From assembly GCF_910596095.1 (NCBI RefSeq), contig NC_056539.1:2025001-2089000 (forward strand): a stretch of DNA of 64,000 nucleotides, written 5' to 3'. Shown here piece by piece: positions 32,374 to 64,000 of this stretch; position 1 is the stretch's first letter; each line of letters starts with the position of its first letter. The translations under genes and the position numbers were made by a program. The notes under the pieces are model-generated. The model made no database searches. It had not been told where the DNA came from and saw only the letters and a list, made by a program, of their open reading frames with translations. This DNA is from Thunnus maccoyii (taxonomy: Eukaryota > Chordata > Actinopteri > Scombriformes > Scombridae).

Positions 32374-33500
32374 CCAAGTCTGTACGCACACACACACACA
32401 CACACATGCTCAAAGTTTGAGTAGGTGTGGTGCTAATTGGAAATGATTTGAATTGAGGCTTGTTTCTCAGGTTAGAGTTGTAGCCTTCAGTGAAATGCAG
32501 CTCAAACAAACCATTGATTTGTGATTCAATGAACTCTGATCCCTCATACTGGGGAAGTTATGAGAAAGCTGAAGGAGACAGAATACATCTTGTGAACTTG
32601 TTTTATTCTGGTTTATTACAAATTGGTCAGTTTCTTCATATTGTAGGTTTTGCCAGCTAGTACTAGCCAGTGTCAAACTAGTGATTTACTAAAACTAAAA
32701 CCCACCGTGTCTCTCCTCTTTTCAGCTGCAACAGATAGAAGCAGCTCAGCTGCAGCAGCAAGAGGCCAACCTCACTGCGCTGGCTGCCATCGGGCCTCGC
32801 AAGAAGAGACCTCTGGAGCAGACGGAGAGCCAGGTTGGTCTGAGCGCTGGTTAGGCTCCTGTATGATAAACCTGTTCATACTAGGGTTACAACAAGGTCT
32901 GTTTATAATGGCACATTTCAGTTTTCAAAACATGTATATGTGTCAGTGTTTTCTTGTCGGGGGTCCTCTTGATTTCTACTCTTTATTTCTTTTTCTATCT
33001 GTGGCCTTTTTTGCATTGAGAACATTTTAAAGCCTTAACTCTAGCCCTAGCCCATACTCAGCATCTGTGTTGCCATGTATTCAGTTCATCTCATGTCTTG
33101 TTCTTCTGTGGATGGAAACACCTCTGAAACAGCATTTAGAAACAATTGTAACTGAAACCCATAATAATATCGAAACATTTTCAACACAGTTTTAAAATCT
33201 GATCACAGTTTCACAATCATGTAGACGGAGTGATTTGTAAATCCCAGCCTCTCCTCCTCCTGGCATCATAAGAGTTCAGATCAAGTGCTAACGCAGACAG
33301 AGGAAGCCTGCAGCTCAGCTCAGCACAGCAAGCATGTGTGAGACTGTTAGTTTACTTCATTGACTCTTTAATTCTCTGTGTGTTTAAGTGGTGGCCCTGC
33401 AGGCTGTAGGTTTAAAGATGAGGGCGCTCCGTTAACTGCACACACTTCTCACTGCCTTTGAACTCCATTACCCAGTGGAGCCAGCTAGCTGCATGCCTGC

Positions 33501-33565
<65 letters not shown>

Positions 33566-34594
33566 TTCCTCTCACAGCCACAGGGCTTCCTTTACCTCTT
33601 CACAGGCTTTACCTCAGCTGGCACAGCAGTGGCTCATGACAGGAAGTATGGAGGAGTGATGGCAGAGTGTTTGGAGTTTTTTTTTTTTATTCTTTAGCAT
33701 GTGTTACTGCACATGCTCAGATAGGAGCTCTATGAGAACAGGTCTTTGGGGCAGCTGTCAAACAGAACTTTTGTCCAGGAATAAATTCTAATATTTCACT
33801 ATAACTGTAATAATCTTTTTGACATTGTTTTAAATCATAATAATTCAAGGGCTAGATTTTTGGGAGCGGTTGAGTATACAGAACATTTTCTTTGTTACAA
33901 AAGAAACATAATGTTGCTGTTTTTTTAGGGAAAAAAAGATTTATTTCGAGGTCCACTTACTAGCTCTTCCCAGGGCTTTCAACCACATCTCACTTGAATC
34001 TCCCTCTGTGAAAGATTGACCTTGACTCTGTCCAACTACTGTTCACAATGAAGAATGAACTTTCACACTCAAAACCTCTGATGTTTGAACTAGAGCTGCA
34101 ACAATCAATCAATTAACTGATTAGCTGCCAACTATTACATTAATTGCCAACAATTTTGATAATCGATTGTTTCCAATCAATTTTTAAGGAAAAAATGGCC
34201 AAACTCTCTGATTCCAGCTTCTTAAATGTGAATATTTTCTGGTTTATTTTAGACCTTCATGACAGTAAAGTGAATATCTTTGGGTTGTGGACTGTTGGTA
34301 GGGACAAAATGACGTTTGAGGACGTCACCTTCAGCTTTGGGAAACATCTTTCATCATTTTCTGATATTTTATAGTCCAAACAATTGACAGATTAATTGAT
34401 AATGAAAACAAGTGTTGGTTACAGACCTAGTCTGAACATTTGGCAAAAGATTTTGTCTGTTAAGGTAGAAGTTTGATTTAACAGTAGTTCTAAATTGAAT
34501 CGTTGAAGTATGGACTATGTTGGAAAGCGTGACAATTGATGTAGATTATTGCTTATTTATTACATAAATGTATAGCCGAAGACAATGTCATTTT

Positions 34595-34659
<65 letters not shown>

Positions 34660-34789
34660 TCAGGTGTCTCTGCTGCCCAGGCAGGGTGTTCACAGAGTGA
34701 CTCGGATCATGCTGAGGGATCTGCTGGTGTGTATGGAGCAGGATCACTTTCTACGCCACTCCCTCACTCTGTACAAAGCAATGCTCTGA
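18844..34789 (+). CDS. taf4b: taf4b, TFIID subunit (complete, 15 coding exons)
   Basis: TAF4B is the TAF4 paralogue in TFIID. It pairs with TAF12 through a histone fold and is known for roles in germ cells. Exons: 18844-19300, 19529-19650, about 20823-20930, 21136-21264, 21819-21941, 22226-22315, 22910-23041, 23296-23428, 24738-24822, 24962-25122, 25478-25608, 30178-30303, 30546-30602, 32726-32833 and 34664-34789. Phases match at all junctions and the product is about 695 residues; only exon 3's start is uncertain. The TAFH/NHR1 domain spans exons 5-7 ([40 protein letters not shown]). The conserved C-terminal domain starts [16 protein letters not shown] and continues with [37 protein letters not shown] and a last exon with [20 protein letters not shown] and the lack of a long glycine/alanine N-terminus favour taf4b over taf4. 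The ATG at 18844 was preferred over one at 18763 because an acceptor lies between them. Confidence 0.93.
19529..19650 (+). CDS. taf4b: taf4b coding exon 2
   Basis: The exon completes a glycine and reads [20 protein letters not shown], then ARILTPQ before GTGTGT. It corresponds to the mammalian block LIKSNSGPLMLVSPQQ. Confidence 0.92.
20405..20545 (-). repeat. SINE-like repeat in taf4b intron 2
   Basis: The element has a T-rich start, gtctttatttgacagtc, gaggcagacaggaaaca, gacatgcaacaaaagtccc and ctggaatcaaaccagag. It recurs at 50229-50320. Confidence 0.5.
20823..20930 (+). CDS. taf4b: taf4b coding exon 3 (start uncertain)
   Basis: The frame [20 protein letters not shown] ends VVK in phase 0 at a GTACC donor. 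In-frame acceptors exist at 20803-20804 and 20821-20822; neither has a strong pyrimidine tract, so the 5' edge may move by six codons. Confidence 0.65.
21136..21264 (+). CDS. taf4b: taf4b coding exon 4
   Basis: This exon has 43 codons in phase 0, reading [20 protein letters not shown] and ending PLTFSQ at a GTGAGT donor. Confidence 0.88.
21819..21941 (+). CDS. taf4b: taf4b coding exon 5 (TAFH domain start)
   Basis: This exon has 41 codons, reading [20 protein letters not shown] and [13 protein letters not shown]. It is the first half of the TAFH/NHR1 co-activator docking domain. Confidence 0.96.
22226..22315 (+). CDS. taf4b: taf4b coding exon 6 (TAFH domain)
   Basis: This exon has 30 codons, [20 protein letters not shown] then [10 protein letters not shown], a close match to the TAFH core. 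Confidence 0.97.
22910..23041 (+). CDS. taf4b: taf4b coding exon 7
   Basis: This exon has 44 codons, starting [20 protein letters not shown] and ending LKASQQ before GTAAAC. It completes the TAFH domain. Confidence 0.95.
23296..23428 (+). CDS. taf4b: taf4b coding exon 8
   Basis: This 133-nt exon starts [20 protein letters not shown] and ends HFT plus one base. It belongs to the poorly conserved linker; the assignment rests on phase and splice sites. Confidence 0.8.
23429..24737 (+). other. taf4b intron 8
   Basis: This 1.3-kb intron has no recognised exon. The part from 24300 to 24640 looks repeat-like but was not identified. Confidence 0.6.
24738..24822 (+). CDS. taf4b: taf4b coding exon 9
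   Basis: In the frame set by its neighbours this 85-nt exon reads [16 protein letters not shown] and [11 protein letters not shown], ending in phase 2. It is linker sequence; the phase match on both sides is the main support. Confidence 0.82.
24962..25122 (+). CDS. taf4b: taf4b coding exon 10 (histone-fold start)
   Basis: The exon encodes [20 protein letters not shown] and [13 protein letters not shown]. This is the TAF4-family conserved C-terminal domain, which carries the histone-fold helices that pair with TAF12. Confidence 0.97.
25478..25608 (+). CDS. taf4b: taf4b coding exon 11
   Basis: The exon reads [20 protein letters not shown] and [20 protein letters not shown], the conserved segment after the first histone-fold helices. 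Confidence 0.97.
25998..27914 (-). pseudogene. LINE-2-type retrotransposon, decayed reverse transcriptase and 3' end
   Basis: Read on the minus strand, broken frames encode in order [84 protein letters not shown] and YADDTQIY. The YADD catalytic motif survives, but frame changes and stops separate the blocks. The 3' end near 25998-26060 carries the usual tail (gcaagttaatttatatagcac). It is a dead copy in taf4b intron 11. Confidence 0.88.
29561..30121 (+). mobile_element. L1-like LINE 3' end, second copy, reaching the taf4b exon 12 acceptor
   Basis: From TGAGGTCATATTAC onward this copy parallels the copy at 8457-9089 on the other strand: [39 protein letters not shown], then a frame break. Its 3' UTR follows the other copy through ttttgatgggtt, tatgatatgtac, gttttgtgtcc and agatgaact to ccccggtgtgtgtg. 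There the other copy reads ccccatggtgtgtgttt, so the (GT)n tract at 30122 seems to have grown from the LINE's own 3' UTR. Confidence 0.8.
30122..30169 (+). repeat. (GT)n microsatellite next to taf4b exon 12
   Basis: About 23-24 perfect GT units end eight bases before the exon at 30178. The tract occupies the place of the polypyrimidine tract. Confidence 0.95.
30178..30303 (+). CDS. taf4b: taf4b coding exon 12
   Basis: This exon has 42 codons, [20 protein letters not shown] then a charged [13 protein letters not shown] helix, phase 0 at both ends. It corresponds to the DTRSQLKFLEKL block of mammalian TAF4B. Confidence 0.96.
30546..30602 (+). CDS. taf4b: taf4b coding exon 13 (57 nt)
   Basis: This exon has 19 codons, [19 protein letters not shown], matching SRSNKEDPEQLRLKQKAKE of the mammalian protein. 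Confidence 0.96.
30603..32725 (+). other. taf4b intron 13
   Basis: It contains (CA)n runs at 32321-32370 and 32386-32407. No exon or confident transposon was seen in the remaining 2 kb. Confidence 0.6.
32321..32407 (+). repeat. (CA)n microsatellites
   Basis: Two CA runs are separated by a short unique stretch (gctgccaagtctgtacg). Confidence 0.95.
32726..32833 (+). CDS. taf4b: taf4b coding exon 14
   Basis: This exon has 36 codons, [12 protein letters not shown] then [34 protein letters not shown] is a TAF4-family signature and the following PLE is the TAF4B form. Confidence 0.98.
33506..33560 (+). repeat. (CT)n microsatellite
   Basis: About 27 CT units occur with few interruptions, deep within taf4b intron 14. 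Confidence 0.95.
34091..34429. mobile_element. hAT-type non-autonomous transposon, full-length relative of the 12517 copy
   Basis: The element runs from TAGAGCTGCAACAATCAATC to GTTGGTTACAGACCTA and contains ttttgataatcgatt, tgattccagcttcttaaa and taattgataatgaaaa in the same order as the 12517-13544 copy. The flanks gtttgaac (34083-34090) and gtctgaac (34430-34437) are a 7-of-8 target duplication. Confidence 0.78.
34601..34659 (+). repeat. (GT)n microsatellite next to the last taf4b exon
   Basis: About 29 GT units run to within five bases (ctcag) of the last taf4b exon, replacing most of the usual polypyrimidine tract. Confidence 0.96.
34664..34789 (+). CDS. taf4b: taf4b coding exon 15, C-terminus
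   Basis: The exon has 41 codons plus [36 protein letters not shown] and a final LYKAML. It matches the RITRxxLRDLIFCMEQ end of TAF4B, which contributes the last histone-fold helix. Confidence 0.95.
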   Translation: MSLLPRQGVHRVTRIMLRDLLVCMEQDHFLRHSLTLYKAML

Positions 34790-37787
34790 TAACCTGCTGC
34801 TCTAATAATAATAATCATCTTTGTTTTGTGTTTAAAATATCCAAAGTGCCCTATTTTATTTTCTTAAAATTTACCTTAAAATTATTTTTTTGCACTTTGT
34901 GTCAGTTCTGTATAAAACATCTATATCTATAAATAGATTAATAGAATAATAATCTCCTATAATATATAAATGTCTTATGTTGTTTGGAAGACTGGTGCTG
35001 GTCTCTAATAGCACTCCTGATTTTGGTTTTGATGTTTGTTTCTTTAAAAAGAAAGATTTCCAGGAGCAGGATTATAAAGATAGTAGATAAGTGCTTCTAG
35101 TGAACACTGCTGTTAGTTGAATTGTTGAGTAAAGGCAGTAAGTGTTGAGTTCTCAGTTGGATTTAGGTTTGTTTTCCTTCATCTGCTTGTTTATTGTTTG
35201 ACCATTAAAAAAAAAAAAGTTTGAGTTATTTAGCATCCAATGATTCTCTTCTTCCCACAATGCAAACAGCTGTCAGATCAGGTATTTCCATGACAGGCTG
35301 TCTGTTAGAGCTTTTTTAGAGACTTTTCTGCACTTTCTCAGTCATTCTGAGATTTATCACCAAGTACCTGCAACACTATTCACATTCCCATCAGCCTCAA
35401 CTACTTACTTATGTATAGTGCTTACTTGCATGTCGGCAAATGTTAGCATGCTAATAAACTAAGATGGTGACCATTGTAAACATGGTCATCATGTTACTTC
35501 ATTTAGCCTTTAGCCTTACTTAAATTTTCTTATTTATTCATCATTAAATTATCTCACAAGAATAAAGCAAAACAAATAAGAAACATAATAAATAATGTTG
35601 GCTTGGGTTGCTGTGTCATGCATCTTTACAGATATCTGCCAACTTGTCCTGTAAAACATATCTGAACAGATTTCAGTTTGCATGAATAACACATCCACAC
35701 CTTCTTGTGTAGATTCCACCTTTGCTTCTTTTCCAAGACAGAAGTGAAAAGAGTAATTGTGCCTCCAAGAATACAAATTACATGCTGAAAATAAATTTAA
35801 GGCTGAAATTAATAAAAGTTGTTTTTTCACAGGGACTCTGTGATTTTGCTAGAATTTTTACTTTACCAAATGTAAACATGACAGATTTGCTCCTGGTAAA
35901 AGTAAACGATGGTCTGTGCAACTACTACAAAACAATGCAATACTACATGCAAATAAGGCTCATGCCTCCATAATCTATACATTGTGAATTGAATTGAACA
36001 TATACAGTACTTATACAACATTTACAGTACATACAACCAGTAGTCTTGGCATTAAATGGATTGTTTTCAATATTGTGCTCGTAAAGTATACCTCTGAATG
36101 AAGTCTGAAAGGTAAATAGCAGTGTGTGCTGTTGATGTGCTGCCTACAGACCTCAGTCCCTGCTTATTGCAGAGGAAAAATGAGAAATGTAGGACATTTG
36201 TGCTCAATAAAAATCTGGTATTAGTTTGACTGTCTGCCTTTAAAGGGGTAGTCAAGTGATCTAGTACTGTGCCTCTACAAAGTTACGTGTATTGTGATTG
36301 ACTTTCAAAAATGAGTAAGAGTGGTGCAGCAGTGGCAGAGATATCCTGACGTGTAGCCCCCGGTATGGGACAACAGGGCTGTAGCTGCTGTTGAGGACAC
36401 TGAGGTCATGCTGTATTTCCTCTGAGAATCTGGGGGTTTTGGCAACGTGGGGGGATTAATCTTGTATATATAGTATATTAAAATGTTACTTTTAGTACTT
36501 TTAGGACAACAAAAGTAAACAAAGCATTCAGTATTTCTCTTTTGAGATTTTTTTTCCTGCAAGTACAAAGAGAAGTAGAGGGCTTTGAAACAAAACTTAA
36601 ACTTCATATTGGGCAATACATTGTAATGCTTTTTTTCACGAGTTGGATTATTTCCTAGAAAGCTTCCTAAAAAGAACCAGGTAATGTAGTACGTAAAGGT
36701 GAAATGGAGACAAAGTTCTGAAGATATTTCAGGTCAAATGTAGTATTGCGTTTGTTGTAGCAGGCTTTCTGTTAAAAATGTTGAAACTCAAAGCCAAAGC
36801 CAGGTGATGGGACTTCAGTAATTTTCTCACTTGACAAAGCTCCTCAAGAGCCACAGAAAACACTATCTGCTCAGCACCAAACAGCAGACAGACACCGTTA
36901 GACTAGCTGGTGAACATAGTGGAGCATTTAGCAGCTACAGAGACAGATATTTTTGGTCGGTGAGTTGGTGGAGACCAAACTAGAGCTAAAAGGAGAGTGA
37001 ATATTGGAGTTACATTCATCAGGTGGACACAAATTCAACTGAATTCAATGTTAACACTGCTATGTGGCTGCTGGATGTGTACATAGACAACTGTTTTGCT
37101 TACACATTTGTCATATTAACTTTATAAGGTGATAATATATCAATGTTGTGTTTACAGCTTGTTACGGTGCCCCCAAGTGGCCAAAAAAATCTGTGAATAC
37201 TGCTTTAAGATACATAAAAAGTCTTGTTAAAGCTATGTAGATTTTGAACTGTAGCGACCGGTCAGTTTTCAAGAATAGCTTAATTTCTCTCTGTTATAAG
37301 AGGTGAAATTCTGTTTTTGCACCATGTAGTAAATATCAGTATAATGTGACAGATGCATTTCACATCTGGACCTTCCAGCCTGAACATGTGGTCAGTAGGT
37401 TTCAACCACTCACTACCTGAGACCATGGGGGTGATGACTGGTAGCGTCATCTCACTCCAATGGAAACGTTAATGCTAGCATTTCTCAAAGTATAGACCGC
37501 ATTTCCCATAACTCCTTTTGCTCCCCTCTCCACCCCCCGATCCTTGTGGTAATGGATTTATCTTATGAAGAAGCAAAGTAGACAGACTGACATTTTAGTT
37601 ACCTGTGTAGCTGATATTTACTACAGCTTTACAAGATAACATGTATTCATGTCTGATTAGTTGGATTCTTCAGTGACAAAGTGATGTTCTTTTTTTGAGG
37701 AAACTGTCCACATACTTGCAGAGAACAGTTTAAGTCTGATACGAGTGGATATGTCACAATATTAAAGTTCTGTGCCTTCCTCTGAGT
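34790..37787. other. Convergent intergenic region (3' UTRs of taf4b and kctd1)
   Basis: Possible taf4b poly(A) signals are ATTAAA at about 35202 and AATAAA at 35561 and 35587. I found no canonical minus-strand signal close to the kctd1 stop. A MITE-like repeat lies at 36820-37206. No gene is supported. Confidence 0.6.
36820..37206 (+). repeat. MITE-like teleost repeat
   Basis: The blocks gagccacagaaaacac, ttggtggagaccaaac and gctaaaaggagagtgaa up to ctgtgaatactgctttaag recur in part at 51080-51255 (ttggtggagactaaaac, gctaaaaggagagtga) and near 15290-15320. Confidence 0.65.
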
Positions 37788-59663
<21,876 letters not shown>

Positions 59664-59950
59664 ATTGCGGTCTGTGAAGCAGTCCTCCGGCAGCGCGCAT
59701 GCGCTATATTGGACCGCAGCGCTGAAAGCCTTTTGTGTTTTAGTGACCTTCAGCCGTGCACGCACTTTTTTAAGGTGTAGGGAACGAGCGCAGCGGGAGG
59801 GAGAATTTGGAAGCGCGCTCCCTCTCAGACAGGCTGCAGTATTGGACTGCATATTGGACCAGCAGCATGTACACTGATGTGGTGAAGAACAGGACTGCAG
59901 GAATGTGACCTCCAGTATCATCATGAGCCAAACAACTGCAATTATCTGGA
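59664..59950 (-). promoter_or_regulatory. kctd1 long-isoform 5' UTR and promoter region
   Basis: CpG-rich sequence (GCGCGCATGCGC near 59693-59704, which resembles an NRF1 site) continues from the exon. The GC content falls sharply beyond about 59930. Confidence 0.4.
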
Positions 59951-62900
59951 CTTTTAAATCCTTTTATTGTAACTTAAATCAGTTTGACACTTGATATGTT
60001 ATAGTAGCTATATAAATATATAATTAACCTTGTCAGTCAAAATAGATAATACAAATCCATTCTGAGAGTAAAGTATGAGAGGGAGTTTAGATGGATTTAC
60101 CATCTAGCATCTCAACTTGTACATCAGTGTACTTTGTAAAAGAGGGATTTAAAGGAGAGGGAGAATGCAAACAATCATTACTGCACTGCCATCAAATCAT
60201 CACACATGTACACATATTTTACGATTGTTATGTTGAATCTTTTCTGCTCTTGTGCTCACTAGATTTGTCATAAATAAGAGGAAACTTCATGAGCTGCAGT
60301 TGTTGCACATGCACAACATGAAACATGCACCACATCTCATAAAACATTTATTTTTCTGAGATTTTAGAGTTTTTCAACCTTTGGGTTAGGACCCCACATG
60401 GGGGAAGCTGCTAAGCGTCTCGAGGTCTCAGACCCCCAGGGGCCCTGGCTTTTTTTTTTTACGTCCAGTGCCTACATTCTAAAAATTCTTACTTTCTACA
60501 ATATCTGTGCTTAAATCAACTAGTGTAACCTGATGCTAACTGTGGTCTCCTGCATGAAAGCTACACAGGCTACACGCTGTATTGGTACTGGACGCTGGCA
60601 TTGGACATAAATTTTGAGGTGCGGAATCATCAATGTAATTCATAGGATAGTGAGCTGGAAGATAGTCTCACTTGCGGCGTAGATTTTGAAACCCACCGTG
60701 CCTGGAGAGTCTAACAAGAAACTTTATGAAGTTGCATTATGGGAAGTTTAGGATGCAGAATTTTTGGCCTCTTGCTGAATCAGTTTTGAGCCTTTTTTTT
60801 TTTTTTTTTTTTAGCAGAAGTCCCCCACCCTAATGGGAATGTAATTCTAAATTGGTTGAGTTCCCCGTTAACTCCCTGTAGAGATAATCCCATAAGAAGA
60901 ATATATCACAATTTCCCAAACTGATTTTGGTAATAGTACTTCCTTCTAAATAAATTTTAATGTGTCAATACATTATAGAGCATTGATTTACATTACAGTT
61001 AGCATACACATTAAGAACATGTCAGACATATTAGTAATAGTCTAACACAGTACAGACACATACTGAGTGTTTTTTTGTTTTGTTTTTTTCTGAATGGCTG
61101 TATTTTGGTGCATCATTTGAGCATTAGTGCTGGAGGACAGTAACATTGATCCTTTGTGTCTAAGACACCCTTTTCTGATGTGCAGTTATATTAGAGGTTA
61201 TTTTAGCAGCTTCTTAATATAGTATCCCATCATGCTCTATGGCTGCTCCCAGCTAAAAGCACTGGTTCCTCCCCTGGGCAAACATGACCTTGATATACAG
61301 TCTGCACCCCATGCACTGCCCTCATTGCTGTTTGGACTACATCAACTTATTATCTCACTTTACACTATTATGTCTGCTGCTTGTGATAGTCACAGTGGTG
61401 ACGATCATTGTTATATAACCTTATTACGCTGTACTTCATAAAAATGTAAAGCACAAGAGATTTAAACATTTCTGAAACGAGGTGGAACAAATTCATAAGA
61501 CATTGAAAAGAGAAGCTGCTCAGAAAAAATGTTGGATTTAAAGTGAAGACAAGTTTGTTTAAAGACATTTATTAGCTACAATTGTTGAGTATTAAGAGAC
61601 ATGCATGTACTATACACAACTCCAGTGCCAGACAAGAATGATCATAATGGACAATTCTTCTAAACCCTTGATCTTTATGTTTTTTATGTCCAGGACCAAT
61701 GTTTTAAAATGTCTTGCATTTTTCATTCTAATACCTGAGCAGAGCAGATATACAGTATGGTTAGGGAACGGCTGTGCGTATGGAAAATAAACTATGGTCA
61801 AACTATGGTTAGGGTTAGGCAACTAAGACACCTGGTTAAGTTTATGGAAAGGTCGCAATTACAGTCAATAAAAAGGCAAACTTTAATTGTTCCTCATGTC
61901 AGCGGTTGACTGACATATGAGAGCTGGCATTGCTGAGAGATGTGCTGTAAATTATTGTGTGATACTGACTGAGAATGTCATACTGTGCAGCCTAAGAATG
62001 TTAATATGAGGCATTTTTCCGTTTTTCAACAAGCATTGGTTATCAGTCATTACAAATTTCGGCATTCTGTTCCTTTATTGCAATCAACATCCTGCTAATA
62101 AGTATGGAAAGTGGAAGCTAGTTAGCCTAGCTTGAAAACATTAGCACAGATTCCAACTAAATGTTATTTTTGTTCATGTTATCTCCTACACACACAATGT
62201 TCCTCCTGCTGTGTTCGTCCCACATTATAGAGAGGAAGAAGTCTGGCTAGCACTGGCTGTCTTTCTCTCATGGGTGCAGTTATGGTGATGATAATTGGTC
62301 AGACTGTCAAATCTCACACCAATAGTTAGTCCTGTAACCTAAGCACTTTGACCATCACCCTGTGATTTGGATCACAACAGGGAGCAAAGAGGGAGCACTC
62401 AGATTAAAAATGGGTCAATGGAGAACAACGTCGGCCCCCAGCTGGTTAACTGCCTACATGGCTGTTGGAATCGGAAATTATATTATGAACTAGTTCCCAT
62501 CAACAATCAAATAACCGGTACTCGGGTTGTAGGGTGCTATCACTCCAGAATAATTAATACAATTTTAATTTCTTTGCTTTGATGATAACAGTTTTGACCA
62601 AATAAATACACAAGTAAATCAAAACCCCAAACATATACAGTATATACTGTCTAAGCAGAAATGAAGTCTACTTTCAGTTTGACATTGACATTACAGTCAG
62701 TGAAAAAGTGACAATGTGATGTAGGAGGTGGGGCGTTTTATGTGTTTATGCCCAGGGGCCCATTGTCCCATTGTCATTTAGTCATTTTAGTTGTCATTTA
62801 GAAATTGTTTAAAAGCAATCAGACAGTCATAAAACAGATGTTTAACTCATAGGTGTAAATGCAGAGACAACATGTAGGAATAGATATCTGTCTGTATATT

Positions 62901-63100
62901 GTAAATGCAGCTGAAGATGGAGCTTAAGCCTAGTCTTCATCTGGTGCAGTGTACACATCACATTTCAGTGTGATGATTGCATGTCAGTGCCACTGAAAAG
63001 CAAAAGTCATTTGACAGGTTTTAGCCATTATGTGATGTATAGAGAGGCTGTGTAGACAGAGCCGAGGCAGCAGCCTCTCAAAGTCCTACTGTGGCAGTGG
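59951..63100. other. kctd1 upstream region, no gene seen
   Basis: AT-rich sequence with scattered repeat pieces: a hAT-like word (caacctttgggttaggaccc) near 60375 and a T-run at 60795-60812 beside text related to 15060. No coding exon was recognised. Confidence 0.6.
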
Positions 63101-63560
63101 CGTTTTGTCAGTGTGTTTCTGCTCCCGGGCATGTCACCAGGAAGCCGGAGACACTTCACAGGCATGAAGCGCCCCCGCATTTTAATTCTCGTTAGCAGAG
63201 CCTTTTTCAGACCTCACTACCCAATTAGCAATTAGCCAGCCTTTTACGTGGAGACCTTTGCTGTGGTGTGTGATCTTGGCCTGATTTGTATGCAGTTTGT
63301 GCAGACGCTGATAAGAGCACCCGGAGTGCATGTGCAGTTTTTTAAATTTAATTTTATGATGCCAGGACCGCTGCAGGGCTGGGGGAAATAACATGGCCTG
63401 TCTTCAAAAGGAGATCTGTACACCAAGCACAGCAAAATGTGTAGGACTGCGCTTTTTTGTGCAGGCAGGTAATTTGCTCCCTGACTAATCTGCAGAGATA
63501 GGGAGAAGTTCAGAAAAAGCACTTACACAAAGAACAAGCTTTAGCTTGGAGGCTTGTCAA
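63100..63560. promoter_or_regulatory. Candidate conserved noncoding element upstream of kctd1
   Basis: This stretch is free of repeats, of mixed composition, and rich in homeodomain-type cores (CCAATTAGCAATTAGCC at about 63221-63237). It resembles developmental enhancers near transcription regulators. Conservation was not tested. Confidence 0.3.
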
Positions 63561-63784
63561 AAAACCTGAAGAAATTAACACCAAGGTGTAATAGCTGGAA
63601 CAGACGAGGATCAGCACCAACCTCGCAGGGGATGAGGAGATGTGTGTGTACACGTTTGCTTATGAGTTCATTTTGAGCAAGCTATTTCACCAGTGTATGT
63701 GTATATGTGTGTGTACATGCATCTGAGGATAATTAGTTTAGTGGGGTGATATAAGACATAAGTAAGAGTGTTGTTACACTGAAG

Positions 63785-63810
63785 TGTGTTTGTGTGTGTG
63801 TGTGTGTGTT
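63785..63810 (+). repeat. (GT)n microsatellite, short
   Basis: About 12 GT units with one interruption. Confidence 0.85.
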
Positions 63811-64000
63811 GGATGAGAAGTTGAGTGTAGGCGGAGGCTGAATGAGGTTAAAAATTGAAGTATGAACTGCACTTGCAGATATTAGCAGCCAAATCTAAAA
63901 CATGTTTTACACACTTCACAAAAAGCAGGCAACATAAATCAGTGATTTTGTTTTTCCTGGCAATGCAAATCAGTTTTAGTTCTACAAACAGATTTTTGGA

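Larger units (their letters stand above)
32834..34663 (+). other. taf4b intron 14
   Basis: This last intron holds a (CT)n run, a hAT-type element at 34091-34429 and a long (GT)n run ending at the acceptor. Confidence 0.7.

Noticed and set aside
30017..34932. Frames made of CVCVCV or HTHTHT repeats
   Set aside because: They are translations of (GT)n/(CA)n microsatellites.
37167..37180. CTCF-like match (gtgcccccaagtgg, minus strand)
   Set aside because: It lies inside a multi-copy MITE-like repeat and lacks one core base, so it is not listed as a site.

Overview
The window is nuclear DNA from a ray-finned fish, most likely a percomorph. It carries spliced vertebrate genes with GT-AG introns, long (GT)n/(CA)n tracts, and a dense load of short DNA-transposon and LINE relics of the kinds common in teleosts. 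There is no bacterial-style operon, rRNA, tRNA or CRISPR array. I worked out four protein-coding genes exon by exon from open frames, splice sites and matching codon phases. Identities come from recalled vertebrate families, not from a database search.

Layout: (1) 1-7729, minus strand: the first ten coding exons (464 residues) of szt2, the large KICSTOR subunit that restrains mTORC1; the gene runs off the left edge. (2) 7730-10411: divergent intergenic region with the szt2 promoter (ETS-type sites), a 5'-truncated L1-like LINE, a Tc1-like transposase relic with a fold-back duplication, and the ddx10 promoter. (3) 10412-14913, plus strand: complete ddx10 (DEAD-box RNA helicase of ribosome biogenesis, 844 residues) in only two coding exons. 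(4) 14914-18835: intergenic, ending in a CTCF-like motif plus E-box plus TATA cluster ahead of taf4b. (5) 18844-34789, plus strand: complete taf4b in 15 coding exons (about 695 residues), a TFIID subunit known for germline roles. (6) 34790-37787: short convergent intergenic region. (7) 37788-59663, minus strand: complete long-form kctd1 in five coding exons (811 residues); its first exon encodes a domesticated Crypton-type tyrosine-recombinase-like domain joined to the BTB protein. (8) 59664-64000: kctd1 upstream region, with a candidate conserved noncoding element near 63.1-63.6 kb.

The genes do not form one pathway. Three act in gene expression or growth control (ddx10 in rRNA processing, taf4b in transcription initiation, kctd1 as a BTB transcription regulator) and szt2 acts in nutrient sensing. 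The convergent taf4b-kctd1 arrangement also occurs on human chromosome 18q11.2, as far as I recall; the szt2-ddx10 neighbourhood does not match human.

The most interesting signals are: long UG tracts abutting three splice acceptors, one of them apparently seeded by a LINE copy; a 55-bp hairpin in an szt2 intron whose only two mismatches become G-U wobbles on the szt2-sense RNA; the Crypton-derived kctd1 exon with a changed catalytic motif; the two-exon ddx10; a GC-AG intron in szt2; and nested transposons with readable ends and target duplications.
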